Source of the DNA: Chlorogloea purpurea SAG 13.99
GTDB taxonomy: Bacteria > Cyanobacteriota > Cyanobacteriia > Cyanobacteriales > Microcystaceae
Length of the DNA: 64,000 nt
Direction: 5' to 3'
NCBI GenBank assembly: GCA_016903695.1
Contig: JADQBB010000016.1
Location: 1 to 64,000, forward strand
Part shown: piece after piece, positions 18,618-28,938 of the stretch
Position numbering within the stretch: the first letter of the stretch is position 1
Layout of the letters: each line of letters opens with the position of its first letter
Position numbers and translations under genes: made by a program
The notes under the pieces: model-generated
Seen by the model: only the letters and a program-made list of their open reading frames with translations
What the model was told of the DNA's origin: nothing
Databases searched by the model: none

Positions 18618-19828
18618 AGTTTGTACATTAGCATAGAATCTAACTCTAAAGCTTTGTCCGCCGTGACTATTTGTTTTAACGCCTCCCTTTCTGCCGCTCG
18701 ATCGCTTAATATATCCAAATATTCCCGCAGATGATCCCTGTAAATACCCGTCTCTCCGGCATAATTGTTTAATAGCTCGTTCAGGGTTACTTGACCGGTG
18801 CTGAGATGATAGAAGGTTAGCTGCATTAGATAGGGATGCCCGCCGATAATCGATCGGATTCTTTCGAGATCTTCGCCGGTATAGCCAAGTTTGTAGAGTC
18901 GGGCTAAACCTTTGCTCTGGGCGGGGGTGAATTCGGTTAATTCGACGGGGAATCCGGCGTTAAAAGGAGAGCGATTGATATTGAGGGGTATGTAAGCTTC
19001 GGTGGAATGGGCGAGGACTAAACGCAGATTCTGCCAGGAGGCTGATGTTTTTCCCTTCTCGTGCCAACTTCTCAGCATCCCGAAGAAATCGCCGATGATG
19101 GCGGGGTGATAGAAGATACGATCAATCGTATCCAAGGCTAGGACTAAAGTACCATCTACCGAGGGGAGGATATAGTCTTCAAAATATCCGGTACAGTTAT
19201 CGTTGCTGCCTAGAATTTCCGTATCCCAATAAATTTTAAGTTTATTTTCTAAAGTTAACCCGCGGGTTACTTGAAAGCATAACCAGCGTAAGAGTTTATC
19301 CACATCTTTTAATATATTGCCTTCAACACAGGCTAGATCCAGATAAACGGTTCTATAACCCAGTGTTTGTCCATAATCTAAAATTCGATTAACGAGGGAA
19401 GTTTTGCCCATTAATCTCGGTGCTTTGATGCGGATGAGTGAACCAGGCTTATCGAGAGTCGTATAGCATTGGGATTCTAAACCGCCCCTCTCGATGTAAA
19501 AAGGAGAGTTAGCCGGTAGTGAGCCGCTAGGGAAAATAATCTCGGTGTTAGCCGAGGAAATTCTTTGCAGGGCTTCTTTGAAATTCGTCTTGGTGACGGT
19601 TTCGCCGAAGGCTTCCGAGAGTTTTTTCCACAGTTTACTACCTACATCGCTTCTGAGATAGTTAAGGGAAAGATGGTACTTTTCCGCCATATCTTCGTAG
19701 GTGAGTCCCTCCCAAGCACCCTGGAGGACTAATATTTCCACATCTTTAAGATTTTCGGCAAAATGCGATTGTACGGCCTTTTCCGCCGCTTTTTTTGCCT
19801 GCGGCCAATCGAATTGGACATTTTTCAT
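18530..19828 (-). CDS. HTH-AAA-like ATPase (vMAP N-terminal domain plus STAND-type ATPase)
   Basis: A 432-aa cytosolic protein. Residues 1-90 form the helix-turn-helix domain found at the N-terminus of vWA-MoxR-associated proteins (LQGAWEGLTYEDMAEKYHLS then YLRSDVGSKLWKKL). The rest is an AAA-like domain: GGLESQCYTTL, Walker A IKAPRLMGKTSL near residues 134-145, and a Walker B-like strand LVLALDTIDRIF. It also has IIGGHPYLMQL, the GxP sensor region. It resembles the N-terminal half of the CHASE2 protein downstream, so the two are paralogous ATPases. An ancestral arrangement in which this gene abutted the CHASE2 gene is preserved in the relic at 17688. It is likely a signalling or conflict regulator; the exact role is unknown. 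Confidence 0.85.
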   Translation of the reverse strand: MKNVQFDWPQAKKAAEKAVQSHFAENLKDVEILVLQGAWEGLTYEDMAEKYHLSLNYLRSDVGSKLWKKLSEAFGETVTKTNFKEALQRISSANTEIIFPSGSLPANSPFYIERGGLESQCYTTLDKPGSLIRIKAPRLMGKTSLVNRILDYGQTLGYRTVYLDLACVEGNILKDVDKLLRWLCFQVTRGLTLENKLKIYWDTEILGSNDNCTGYFEDYILPSVDGTLVLALDTIDRIFYHPAIIGDFFGMLRSWHEKGKTSASWQNLRLVLAHSTEAYIPLNINRSPFNAGFPVELTEFTPAQSKGLARLYKLGYTGEDLERIRSIIGGHPYLMQLTFYHLSTGQVTLNELLNNYAGETGIYRDHLREYLDILSDRAAEREALKQIVTADKALELDSMLMYKLHSLGLIEYEKDLVVPRSQLYRAYFNRVL

Positions 19829-20134
19829 CGGTACGAGCTTGTATCTATCTACAGAGATACTACCTTATCTTAAGCGAACTATTCTTTTTTTAGAGGGTGC
19901 GATCGTATTTTCCCGTCTTTTACCGAGATAAACCTTACTTTCTTTGCGGCAATACCTTATTTTATCGTCTCGTTATTAGAAGACAGAACCTTAATAATGA
20001 AGGGGTCGAAAAATATTTAACCCCTATTTACCGGGAAGTTCTCAGGCGTTCGCAGGGCGGGCGAGTTTCGGGGGTATATAAATCTTGGTTCTTTTTTTCC
20101 GACAGTCCACCTCAGTTATTGGAAATAATCCACT
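19829..20134. other. Intergenic region between divergent HTH/AAA and RTX genes
   Basis: About 306 bases without a convincing gene; the short frames here lack family similarity or ribosome-binding sites. It should contain the promoters of both flanking genes. I could not pick out a -35/-10 pair with confidence. Confidence 0.5.
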
Positions 20135-23100
20135 ATGAATGCTCAGAATAATCTACCTACCGTCGTTAATCTAGCCCTAGAGAACGCTTTTGACCGATTA
20201 CTAGAACTCGGTAGCGATGATCTGTTATTCACACAGATTATGTCTACCGCTTTCGGTGAGGGTGCCGATGCGAGTGCTTTTAAACAGGCTTGGACTAAGG
20301 GAGATTTTTCGAGTTTCCCGAAAATTGAAATTCGTAACGCTTCTGAGATTAATGGGGCTAATGGGGCTTTTGCGATCACGACGGGAAAAATATATCTGGC
20401 TCAAGAGTTCATCGATGTTAACGATATAAGTGCGATTGCGGCGGTATTGTTAGAAGAATACGGGCATTATATTGATTCGCAGGTTAATGTTACCGATAGT
20501 GCCGGGGATGAGGGAGATATATTCGCCCGGTTGGTACAAGGCAATAGTATCAGTCAATCCGAGTTAGCGGTTTTAAAGACTGAGGATGATACTGCGACGG
20601 TGACGCTAGATGGTCAGGTTGTTGAGATTGAGCAGGCCATCAACACTATTACTTTTAACGGAAATACTAATCAATTTAATACTCCAGGCTTTAACATCGA
20701 TCGAACTCAAAAAACTTTCTTTTTAATTCATGGATTTAAAAATGGTCTCGGTAGTTTTGGAGACTTAGCCAATAAGCTACAAGACAATAATCCGGGAGCA
20801 AATATCGTTCAGGTTGATTGGACAAGTGTTAATGGGAGGATTGATACAGACTATCTTACTGTTCAGGGGCGACTTTATGATGTCGGCACAGCTCTATCAG
20901 TAGTATTTTCAACCTTAAATATCGATCCATCTAAAACCGAAATAATTGGATATAGTTTAGGAGCGCACGTTGCTGGATTTGCAGGACGAGGGTACGCCAA
21001 CATCAGACAAATTGTTGGACTCGATCCGGCAGGATTTTTATATGAAACTGTTGGTCCGGGTGGTCGGCTAGATCCTGACGATGCTCAAAGAGTAGTTGTT
21101 ATTCACTCTAGTAATTCTTTGACAGGAACAGGGACTAATTCCCCTGATAGATGGGGGCTAGGTTTCTATGATAATTTAGGGGACTTGGATATATACATTA
21201 AGAAAGATAATAGGCTTTATGGAGCCAATATTGGAGAACCCAATCATCATGGTTTAGCGATCGATGTATATAAAGATTTGGTGTCTGGAGAGGTATATGG
21301 AGGGAAGAATGAATGGGGCAAAGATTTGAATTTCAATGATTCTTTTGATTTGAACAAGTTCAACAACTTCGGTCTAACTGGTGACTACACCGTCAACCTT
21401 AATACAAAGTTTGTAAGTGCTAATACAGAACCAAATTTTGTCAACAATGGTACGAATAATAATGATATTTATCTTATTGATGCTGATTCACAATTAGGCA
21501 CACAAAGAATTAATGAAGCCACAATTGCGCTGAGGACTGCCCATAATACTTATATTCGGACTGATGCCGGTAGCGCTTTCTTTCAAAATAATGGGGCGGG
21601 TTCTTGGGAAGAATTTCAAATTATTACTCAAAATGATGGAAAAATTGCCTTACAAACTATTAAAAATAGTTATATGAGAGCCAATAGAGATATAGCTTGG
21701 AATGTAGATCAAAGTGGTGGGATTGGTGATTGGGAAAAATTTAGTGTTATTGACCTAAGCAATGGAAATATTGCCCTGAAATCTTCTTTGTCTAGACCTT
21801 GGTGGGCTGTATGGGCAGAGTCTCTATATATCCGCGGTGTATATTCTCCTAATGCCTATTCTTCCACAGTTAATCTATCGGACACCCTTAATTCTTGGGA
21901 AACATTTACCCCTGAATTTCGCAATAACGATATAGATACGCTAGACTTCTCTCACACTGACTCTAGAACTATCAGGCTTGATCTTGGGTATGTTGGACAA
22001 CAGCAGATAAATGATAATCTTTCTTTGACCGTAAGTACCAATTTTGGCTCAAACGTGTACTTGGATATAGAAAATGCAACTGGTGGTAGTTTAAATGACA
22101 CAATATATGGAAATGACTTAAATAGTTTGTTGATCGGGGGCGAGGGTAATGATTCCCTCTACGGCAGGGGTGGTAACGATACCCTATCTGGAAATGAAGG
22201 TGACGATACTCTATATGGAGGGTATGGAAATGATCTGCTAGACGGGGATTCCGGACCTGCTGTTAGCGGAAGTGCCAAGGATGTTCTTTATGGAAACCAC
22301 GGCAACGATACTATCTTTGGTGGCGAAGATACTGACACTCTATACGGCAATGAAGATAACGATCTAATGTATGGAGAGGATAATAATGATAGCTTAGACG
22401 GCAATGAAGGCAATGATACCCTATTTGGAGACTCTGGAGATGATACTCTCACAGGCGGTATAGGGGCCGATAGCCTATACGGTGGGGTGGGAAATGACAG
22501 CCTCAATGGTGGTCAAGATAACGATATATATGGTAATAGTGGTTCAGGTGTAGTCACTCTTTATCGAGATGCAAATTATGGAGGAGTTTCTCAGGGCATA
22601 GGAATTGGACTTTATAGCACCGCAGACTTATTAATTGGCAACGATCAATTGAGTTCATTAACAATAACGCCTGGTATCTTAGTCACTCTATACCAAGACG
22701 ACTACTTTGGTGGCAATAGCAGACAGCTCACTGAGTCATCCGCGTGGTTAGGTAGTCTCGGATTTAATGACATAACATCTTGGATTCGAGTCGAATACGC
22801 GGCCAATTTCAATATCTACTTGTACGATGATCTCTTGTCTGGTGGTCTGGGTGATGATACCCTCAATGGAGGTGCCGGTAATGACACGCTCGACGGCGGT
22901 GAAGGTACCGATACAGCCGACTATTCGGATGCACTGGGAGCAGTGTTTTTGTCTCTTGAATGGATTAATAATCAACCGCCAAAAGTTGTCAATGATGGCT
23001 TTGGAACCTCTGACACCCTACTAGGTATTGATCGCATTATCGGTAGCAATTACGACGATCGAATCGATGGCAACAGTCAAGGAAATGACCAACTCTTAGG

Positions 23101-24949
23101 TGGAGCCGGAAACGATTCCCTAAGGGGTTGGGGCGGTAATGACTTTCTCGATGGCGGCGACGGTAATGATACCCTCGAAGGGGCAGAAGGAGATGATACC
23201 CTCTTAGGCGGTGTGGGTAACGACATATTGACGGGCGGTAGTGGCTCCGATACAACAACCTACGCTAATGGGCAGAGCAGTATACTACTGACGGACAACG
23301 GTAGCGGTAATTTCACCGCCCAATTCGCTATCGGTGGGGTAAACTACACCCATCAACTGCAATCGATCGAAACCATCATAGAAAGTCAGGGCAACGACAC
23401 CATCACCGTCGTAATTCCGAGTACGGGAGTTTCTTTCGATGGTGGACTCGGACAGGACACCTTAGACTACAGCCTGCTAGCACCGGGAAGCGTACAGGTA
23501 ACAACTACCGCCCCCGGTTCCGGTACGGTAACGATCGGTACTATCACCCAGTCCTATCAATCTATAGAAACTCTCATCCTCCCCACTAGCCCCGATATAG
23601 TCGGAACAGCGGGCAACGATACCCTAACGGGAACCGCAAGCGGGGAGAAAATCTTCGGCTTAGGAGGTAATGACCGCCTTTCCGGACTCGGCGGTAATGA
23701 TACCCTTGATGGGGGAGCCGGAATCGATACGATGAGCGGCGGCACTGGAGATGACCTGTATATCGTCGATGTGGCAACCGATAGCACCCTGGAAGATGCC
23801 AGCGCCGGAACGGACACGGTTCAATCATCCGTCACCCGGACTTTAGGGGTCAATCTAGAAAATCTGGTCTTAACCGGTACTGGCGCTCTAGCGGGGACGG
23901 GAAATACTCTCAATAACATCATCACTGGTAACGGGGGTAATAATAACCTATCCGGCTTAGACGGGAATGATTCGTTAGTCGGTGGGGCGGGGAATGACAC
24001 CCTCGACGGCGGTACCGGCATCGATACCCTCATCGGTGGTGTGGGTAATGATGTTTACCGGGTTGATAGCAACACCGACAATATTACCGAAAATACGGGG
24101 GAAGGTAAGGATAGGCTCGATTCGAGCGTGGATTTCAGCCTCGATGCCCCGTCATACGCACAGATAGAAAACCTCACCCTAACGGGAACAGCGGTCAACG
24201 GCACTGGTAACGCCCTCAATAACACCATTATCGGGAACGGGAGCAATAACAGCCTCAATGGTGGTGCCGGTAATGATATTCTCAACGGCGGTGCCGGTAC
24301 CGACACCCTCATCGGTGGTGCTGGAAATGATAGTTACCAGGTGGATACTATCACCGACACCATTACCGAAAATGCTGGGGAAGGCACGGATACAATTCAA
24401 TCTAGCCTGGACTTTAACCTCAATGGCTATGCCCAGATTGAAAACCTGACCTTAACGGGAACTGCTATTATTAACGGTACAGGTAACGCTCTTAATAACA
24501 CCATTAACGGGAACGGGAGCAATAACAGCCTCAATGGTGGTGCCGGTAATGATAACCTCAACGGCGGTGCGGGTGACGATACCCTGATCGGTGGCCTCGG
24601 TAACGACAACCTCACGGGTTCCACCGGAGCCGATCGCTTTGTTTTCAACACCCCTAGCGAAGCCAGAGACACCCTCAGAGATTTCAGCGCGGCCGCAGGG
24701 GATCTGATCCAGATTTTGGCTGCCGGTTTCGGTGGTGGTTTGGTCACCGGGACTTTGACGGGCGACCGATTGCTCTCCGGCGCAGGCATATCGGCGGCTG
24801 GCAACGCCCTTCAACGGTTTATATTCAACACTACCAATGGTGCTTTGTTCTTTGATGCTGACGGTAACGGGGCCGGTTTCGCAGCGACTCAAATCGCTAC
24901 CCTGACCGGGGTAACTGCCCTGGGCAATACTAACATCGTCGTCATCTAG
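20135..24949 (+). CDS. RTX exoprotein with lipase-like, beta-trefoil-like and beta/gamma-crystallin modules
   Basis: A 1604-aa secreted calcium-binding protein. An N-terminal cyanobacterial RTX leader region contains LLEEYGHYID near residue 108. Residues about 170-400 are a pancreatic-lipase-like alpha/beta hydrolase, with nucleophile GYSLGAHVAG (Ser about 273), GLDPAG (Asp about 297) and a candidate His in EPNHHGLAID (about 371). Residues about 465-590 show repeated ALRTAHNTYIRTD/ALQTIKNSYMRA units like a fascin-type beta-trefoil. GGxGxDxL nonapeptides follow, interrupted at about 805-890 by a beta/gamma-crystallin-like segment (VTLYRDANYGG, VTLYQDDYFGG). Near the end are three repeats of about 90 residues (IENLTLTGT). 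The uncleaved C-terminus is typical of type I secretion substrates. It lacks an N-terminal signal peptide. Confidence 0.88.
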   Translation: MNAQNNLPTVVNLALENAFDRLLELGSDDLLFTQIMSTAFGEGADASAFKQAWTKGDFSSFPKIEIRNASEINGANGAFAITTGKIYLAQEFIDVNDISAIAAVLLEEYGHYIDSQVNVTDSAGDEGDIFARLVQGNSISQSELAVLKTEDDTATVTLDGQVVEIEQAINTITFNGNTNQFNTPGFNIDRTQKTFFLIHGFKNGLGSFGDLANKLQDNNPGANIVQVDWTSVNGRIDTDYLTVQGRLYDVGTALSVVFSTLNIDPSKTEIIGYSLGAHVAGFAGRGYANIRQIVGLDPAGFLYETVGPGGRLDPDDAQRVVVIHSSNSLTGTGTNSPDRWGLGFYDNLGDLDIYIKKDNRLYGANIGEPNHHGLAIDVYKDLVSGEVYGGKNEWGKDLNFNDSFDLNKFNNFGLTGDYTVNLNTKFVSANTEPNFVNNGTNNNDIYLIDADSQLGTQRINEATIALRTAHNTYIRTDAGSAFFQNNGAGSWEEFQIITQNDGKIALQTIKNSYMRANRDIAWNVDQSGGIGDWEKFSVIDLSNGNIALKSSLSRPWWAVWAESLYIRGVYSPNAYSSTVNLSDTLNSWETFTPEFRNNDIDTLDFSHTDSRTIRLDLGYVGQQQINDNLSLTVSTNFGSNVYLDIENATGGSLNDTIYGNDLNSLLIGGEGNDSLYGRGGNDTLSGNEGDDTLYGGYGNDLLDGDSGPAVSGSAKDVLYGNHGNDTIFGGEDTDTLYGNEDNDLMYGEDNNDSLDGNEGNDTLFGDSGDDTLTGGIGADSLYGGVGNDSLNGGQDNDIYGNSGSGVVTLYRDANYGGVSQGIGIGLYSTADLLIGNDQLSSLTITPGILVTLYQDDYFGGNSRQLTESSAWLGSLGFNDITSWIRVEYAANFNIYLYDDLLSGGLGDDTLNGGAGNDTLDGGEGTDTADYSDALGAVFLSLEWINNQPPKVVNDGFGTSDTLLGIDRIIGSNYDDRIDGNSQGNDQLLGGAGNDSLRGWGGNDFLDGGDGNDTLEGAEGDDTLLGGVGNDILTGGSGSDTTTYANGQSSILLTDNGSGNFTAQFAIGGVNYTHQLQSIETIIESQGNDTITVVIPSTGVSFDGGLGQDTLDYSLLAPGSVQVTTTAPGSGTVTIGTITQSYQSIETLILPTSPDIVGTAGNDTLTGTASGEKIFGLGGNDRLSGLGGNDTLDGGAGIDTMSGGTGDDLYIVDVATDSTLEDASAGTDTVQSSVTRTLGVNLENLVLTGTGALAGTGNTLNNIITGNGGNNNLSGLDGNDSLVGGAGNDTLDGGTGIDTLIGGVGNDVYRVDSNTDNITENTGEGKDRLDSSVDFSLDAPSYAQIENLTLTGTAVNGTGNALNNTIIGNGSNNSLNGGAGNDILNGGAGTDTLIGGAGNDSYQVDTITDTITENAGEGTDTIQSSLDFNLNGYAQIENLTLTGTAIINGTGNALNNTINGNGSNNSLNGGAGNDNLNGGAGDDTLIGGLGNDNLTGSTGADRFVFNTPSEARDTLRDFSAAAGDLIQILAAGFGGGLVTGTLTGDRLLSGAGISAAGNALQRFIFNTTNGALFFDADGNGAGFAATQIATLTGVTALGNTNIVVI
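23712..24560 (+). repeat. Three in-frame repeats of about 90 codons within the RTX gene
   Basis: Each unit runs from GGxGxDTxxGG through Y-x-V-D, a T-D-x-I/V segment, then the ENLxLTGT and GTGNxLNN motifs to a GGAGND cluster. Units begin near 23715, 24003 and 24291. The second and third are the closest, including nearly identical DNA around 24235-24290 and 24510-24560, so recombination between units is likely. Confidence 0.7.
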
Positions 24950-25110
24950 AACTTTTATCTTCAAAAAACCTCTTTGTGCCTCTCTCAATGTTCGATTGAA
25001 CCTTGTCGATCGATATTGAGGGACACTCTTCGGAACACCGGCTAACCAGTTGTTCGGAATCTCCCATAATTGATCATAGATTCAAAACCCATAAAGGCAA
25101 ACTGGCATGA

Positions 25111-25800
25111 ACTGGAAAACTTATATTCATTCAGACCCTAAAATTCTGGTGGGCAACCTGGGAACCTAGTAATTACTACTATGCTGGTGAGCCGGAAAAT
25201 TATGTCTTGATGAATTGGGAGATACCAGGCGGATGGAACGATATTATCCCTGGCCTGAACTATAGGGGTATTGTAGAACTCGATGGAACCTCGATCGGTA
25301 ACGATAGTCTCAATGGTGGCATCGGTAATGACAGCCTTTATGGGGGCGGGGGCAATGACACTCTAACTGGAGGCGCGGGTAACGATCTTCTCGACGGCGG
25401 TGAAGGCAACGATACCCTTAACGGCGGTGCGGGTTCCGATACGCTCGCCGGGGGGGCGGGGGCCAATACGTTTATTATCAATCCCTTAACCGATTCCCTG
25501 TTGGTTAACTTCGATCGCATTACCGATCTCAAGATAGGTGCCGATCGAATCGATGGCCCGCTAGCCCTATCCGCCGCCTCGGTTGCGGAGTTGGGAACGG
25601 TAAGCGGTTTGACCGAAACGGAGATTGCTAGTTTACTCAACGCTACTAATTTACCAGCCAATCGGGCGGCGACGTTCACTTTTGAGAGTCGCACTTTCCT
25701 CGGTCTTAATAACGCCACGGCGGGCTTCAGCGCGGCGACCGATGCGATCGTCGAGATTACCGGTTACACGGGGGATATAACGGCTCTGGCGATCGTTTAA
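25111..25800 (+). pseudogene. Broken C-type-lectin/RTX protein gene, 3' part
   Basis: The open frame starts with TTG at 25207 and encodes 197 aa. The same frame reaches back to a stop at 25108-25110 without a start and reads WATWEPSNYYYAGEPENYV before MNWEIPGGWNDI and YRGIVEL. That is the second half of a C-type-lectin domain: the W..GEP, GGWND and GIVEL landmarks are all in order. RTX nonapeptides (GGxGNDxL) follow, then the C-terminal domain NTFIINPLTDSLLVNFDRITDL seen in type I secreted RTX proteins. The first half of the lectin domain is missing. It is probably a truncated paralogue of the large RTX gene next to it. If translated from 25207 or 25210, it would be a small RTX protein. Confidence 0.65.
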
Positions 25801-25935
25801 AGCCTATCTCCTGAATCGAAGGGATGAGGGGGCGCGCGATTGATTCATTGAGACGATCGCTTTTGACAGCGTTATCTTGTTTTAGAGAGTGAAATAATTT
25901 ATTTGAGGATAACGGCGTTAACAAAATTGTCGCTA

Positions 25936-25980
25936 AAAATAAAAGTAAAAGGCGCTCATATCTTTCACCTTTTACTTTTA
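25936..25980 (-). terminator. Terminator of the pyrH-frr operon
   Basis: A 13-bp perfect stem (TAAAAGTAAAAGG at 25940-25952 with its complement at 25968-25980) encloses a 15-base loop. On the minus strand it is followed by TTTTATTTTT. It sits just after the frr stop. Confidence 0.75.
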
Positions 25981-25996
25981 ATCCACGATCGCCAGC

Positions 25997-27266
<1,270 letters not shown>

Positions 27267-27339
27267 TTACGATCGGTTATCTCCACAATAAGATAGCAGG
27301 TTTTGGTGATCTCTTCTCTAATCTCATTTCTCACTACTA

Positions 27340-28929
27340 TTAAGGATAAGGTTTCAGTAAGTTCGTGCCTTGATATACATAAAAATTGGTCAATGTTGTT
27401 CCTCCCCTTTTTATCGGCACGGTGGCTACATATTGGAAACTTTGAAAATACTCCTTATAGCGTTGAGTTAAATTCTTATCGCCGATATAATTTTCTATCG
27501 TCATGAACAAGCCATTTTTACCCACCAGTTCTTTATGATCTACCCAAACCGCAAAGCCCCTTTTGTCATTACAGAAACAGGTGACGGGGATAGGCTTCAG
27601 GGGATGCAATGCCATATCGATCCAGCCCCCCAATAGATATAAATGAGTGAACATAAATTGAGAATTATTTAAGGCGGTAGCTAAGACAGGATTATCTTGA
27701 AAAGCTCGCTTTAATTGTTCTATATCCACCACCTCATTAGATGGATCTTGCCGGGGAGAAATCACGCCACCCAAAATAGAGTATTGACCCGGTTTTTGAA
27801 AGATACCGAGATTGAGATGGGCTAAAGTTATCATCAGTAAAGTAACGATCGTGATCCCCGAATACTTTAACCACCGTCTCACCTTAACCCTTGAAACTTC
27901 TTGCCATCGGGCGGCTTTTTCTCCCAGTAAAATAGTCAAAGACCAGAAACCTGGTAAAATCCAACTCGGTGCTAGATAATGGGAACCACTCACATAAAGC
28001 ATGAATAGTATTAACGGTAAAGATACACATAACAATAACCAACGTTTATCGAATAACTGAGTTCTATCCGCCAAAGATTTCCCGGAAAAGAAAGTCGGAA
28101 TCTGTTCCCGCGATCTTTGAAAACCCACCCACCATAAAGGCAGGCCGATAGTGGGAAACATGGCCGCCGCACTGATGCCGAAAGCGGCTAGAACTCCTAA
28201 TATATTAAAAGAGCGAGGCTTACTCTTAAAACGATCGTCTAGATGAAAACGGAAAGAGATCCAATCGTGCTGATTATTCCAATAAACTATCGGGAATAAA
28301 CATAAGAGAAATAAAGTTGCCGATAATCCCATCCAGGGCGAAGTGAATACGGCCCGGTAACGAGGGATGCTGAGGCAGAACAACACTAAACCCAGCCCCA
28401 AGATAAAACCGTGATATTTTCCCAATACCGCCAAGCCCACGCATAAACCGATTAAACTTACCCGATAGGTAGGGCGATAGGTGTCGGTTCCGGGAAAAAA
28501 TTCCAGGGCCGCCACATAAACCGTGGCCGACCAAAAAAAGATCAAGGGGGCATCGGGTAAAGTGAGAATACCGAAAACGATCGCGAATACGGGATTGAGA
28601 CTGGCGATTAATAAAGTTAAGCGGGCGGTTTTTAAATCGAATAGTTTTAACGCCGTCAGATAAAGTAGCCAGAGACTGCCCGTGTACAGTAACAGTACCC
28701 CCCAGCGGATGGTGAATTGATTGACCATCCCTGTAATCCAAGTTCCGAGACCCGTGGATAGGGCTACCAAAAAAGGATGGTCAAAGTAACTCCAGGCTAA
28801 CTCGTGACTGTATATGTAATAATAAGCTTCGTCGTAGCCAGGATAAAGCCAGAAGGCGACGAAAAGACGAAACAGTAAACCCCATAGTAGGACCAAGCCA
28901 GCAGTACGATCGATTTTGACAATTCCCAT
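27340..28929 (-). CDS. Glycosyltransferase family 39 (ArnT/PMT-like) membrane protein
   Basis: A 529-aa polytopic membrane protein. The N-terminus has the GT39-type sequence FRLFVAFWLYPGYDEAYYYIYSHELAWSYFDHPFLVAL, with the catalytic acidic pair DE in the first periplasmic loop. At least ten hydrophobic segments follow, then a C-terminal soluble part (DIEQLKRAFQDNPVL, then CFCNDKRGFAVWVDHKE). The family transfers sugars from polyprenyl-phosphate donors to lipids or proteins in the periplasm; donor and acceptor are unknown here. It begins nine bases downstream of the HlyD gene on the same strand, so they are probably co-transcribed. That hints at glycosylation linked to export or envelope work. 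Confidence 0.85.
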   Translation of the reverse strand: MGIVKIDRTAGLVLLWGLLFRLFVAFWLYPGYDEAYYYIYSHELAWSYFDHPFLVALSTGLGTWITGMVNQFTIRWGVLLLYTGSLWLLYLTALKLFDLKTARLTLLIASLNPVFAIVFGILTLPDAPLIFFWSATVYVAALEFFPGTDTYRPTYRVSLIGLCVGLAVLGKYHGFILGLGLVLFCLSIPRYRAVFTSPWMGLSATLFLLCLFPIVYWNNQHDWISFRFHLDDRFKSKPRSFNILGVLAAFGISAAAMFPTIGLPLWWVGFQRSREQIPTFFSGKSLADRTQLFDKRWLLLCVSLPLILFMLYVSGSHYLAPSWILPGFWSLTILLGEKAARWQEVSRVKVRRWLKYSGITIVTLLMITLAHLNLGIFQKPGQYSILGGVISPRQDPSNEVVDIEQLKRAFQDNPVLATALNNSQFMFTHLYLLGGWIDMALHPLKPIPVTCFCNDKRGFAVWVDHKELVGKNGLFMTIENYIGDKNLTQRYKEYFQSFQYVATVPIKRGGTTLTNFYVYQGTNLLKPYP

Positions 28930-28938
28930 ATCGATCTA

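Noticed and set aside
23557-24988. Several minus-strand frames rich in P, L, S and V opposite the RTX repeats
   Set aside because: They mirror the glycine/aspartate nonapeptide repeats on the plus strand. The repetitive pattern creates open frames by chance.
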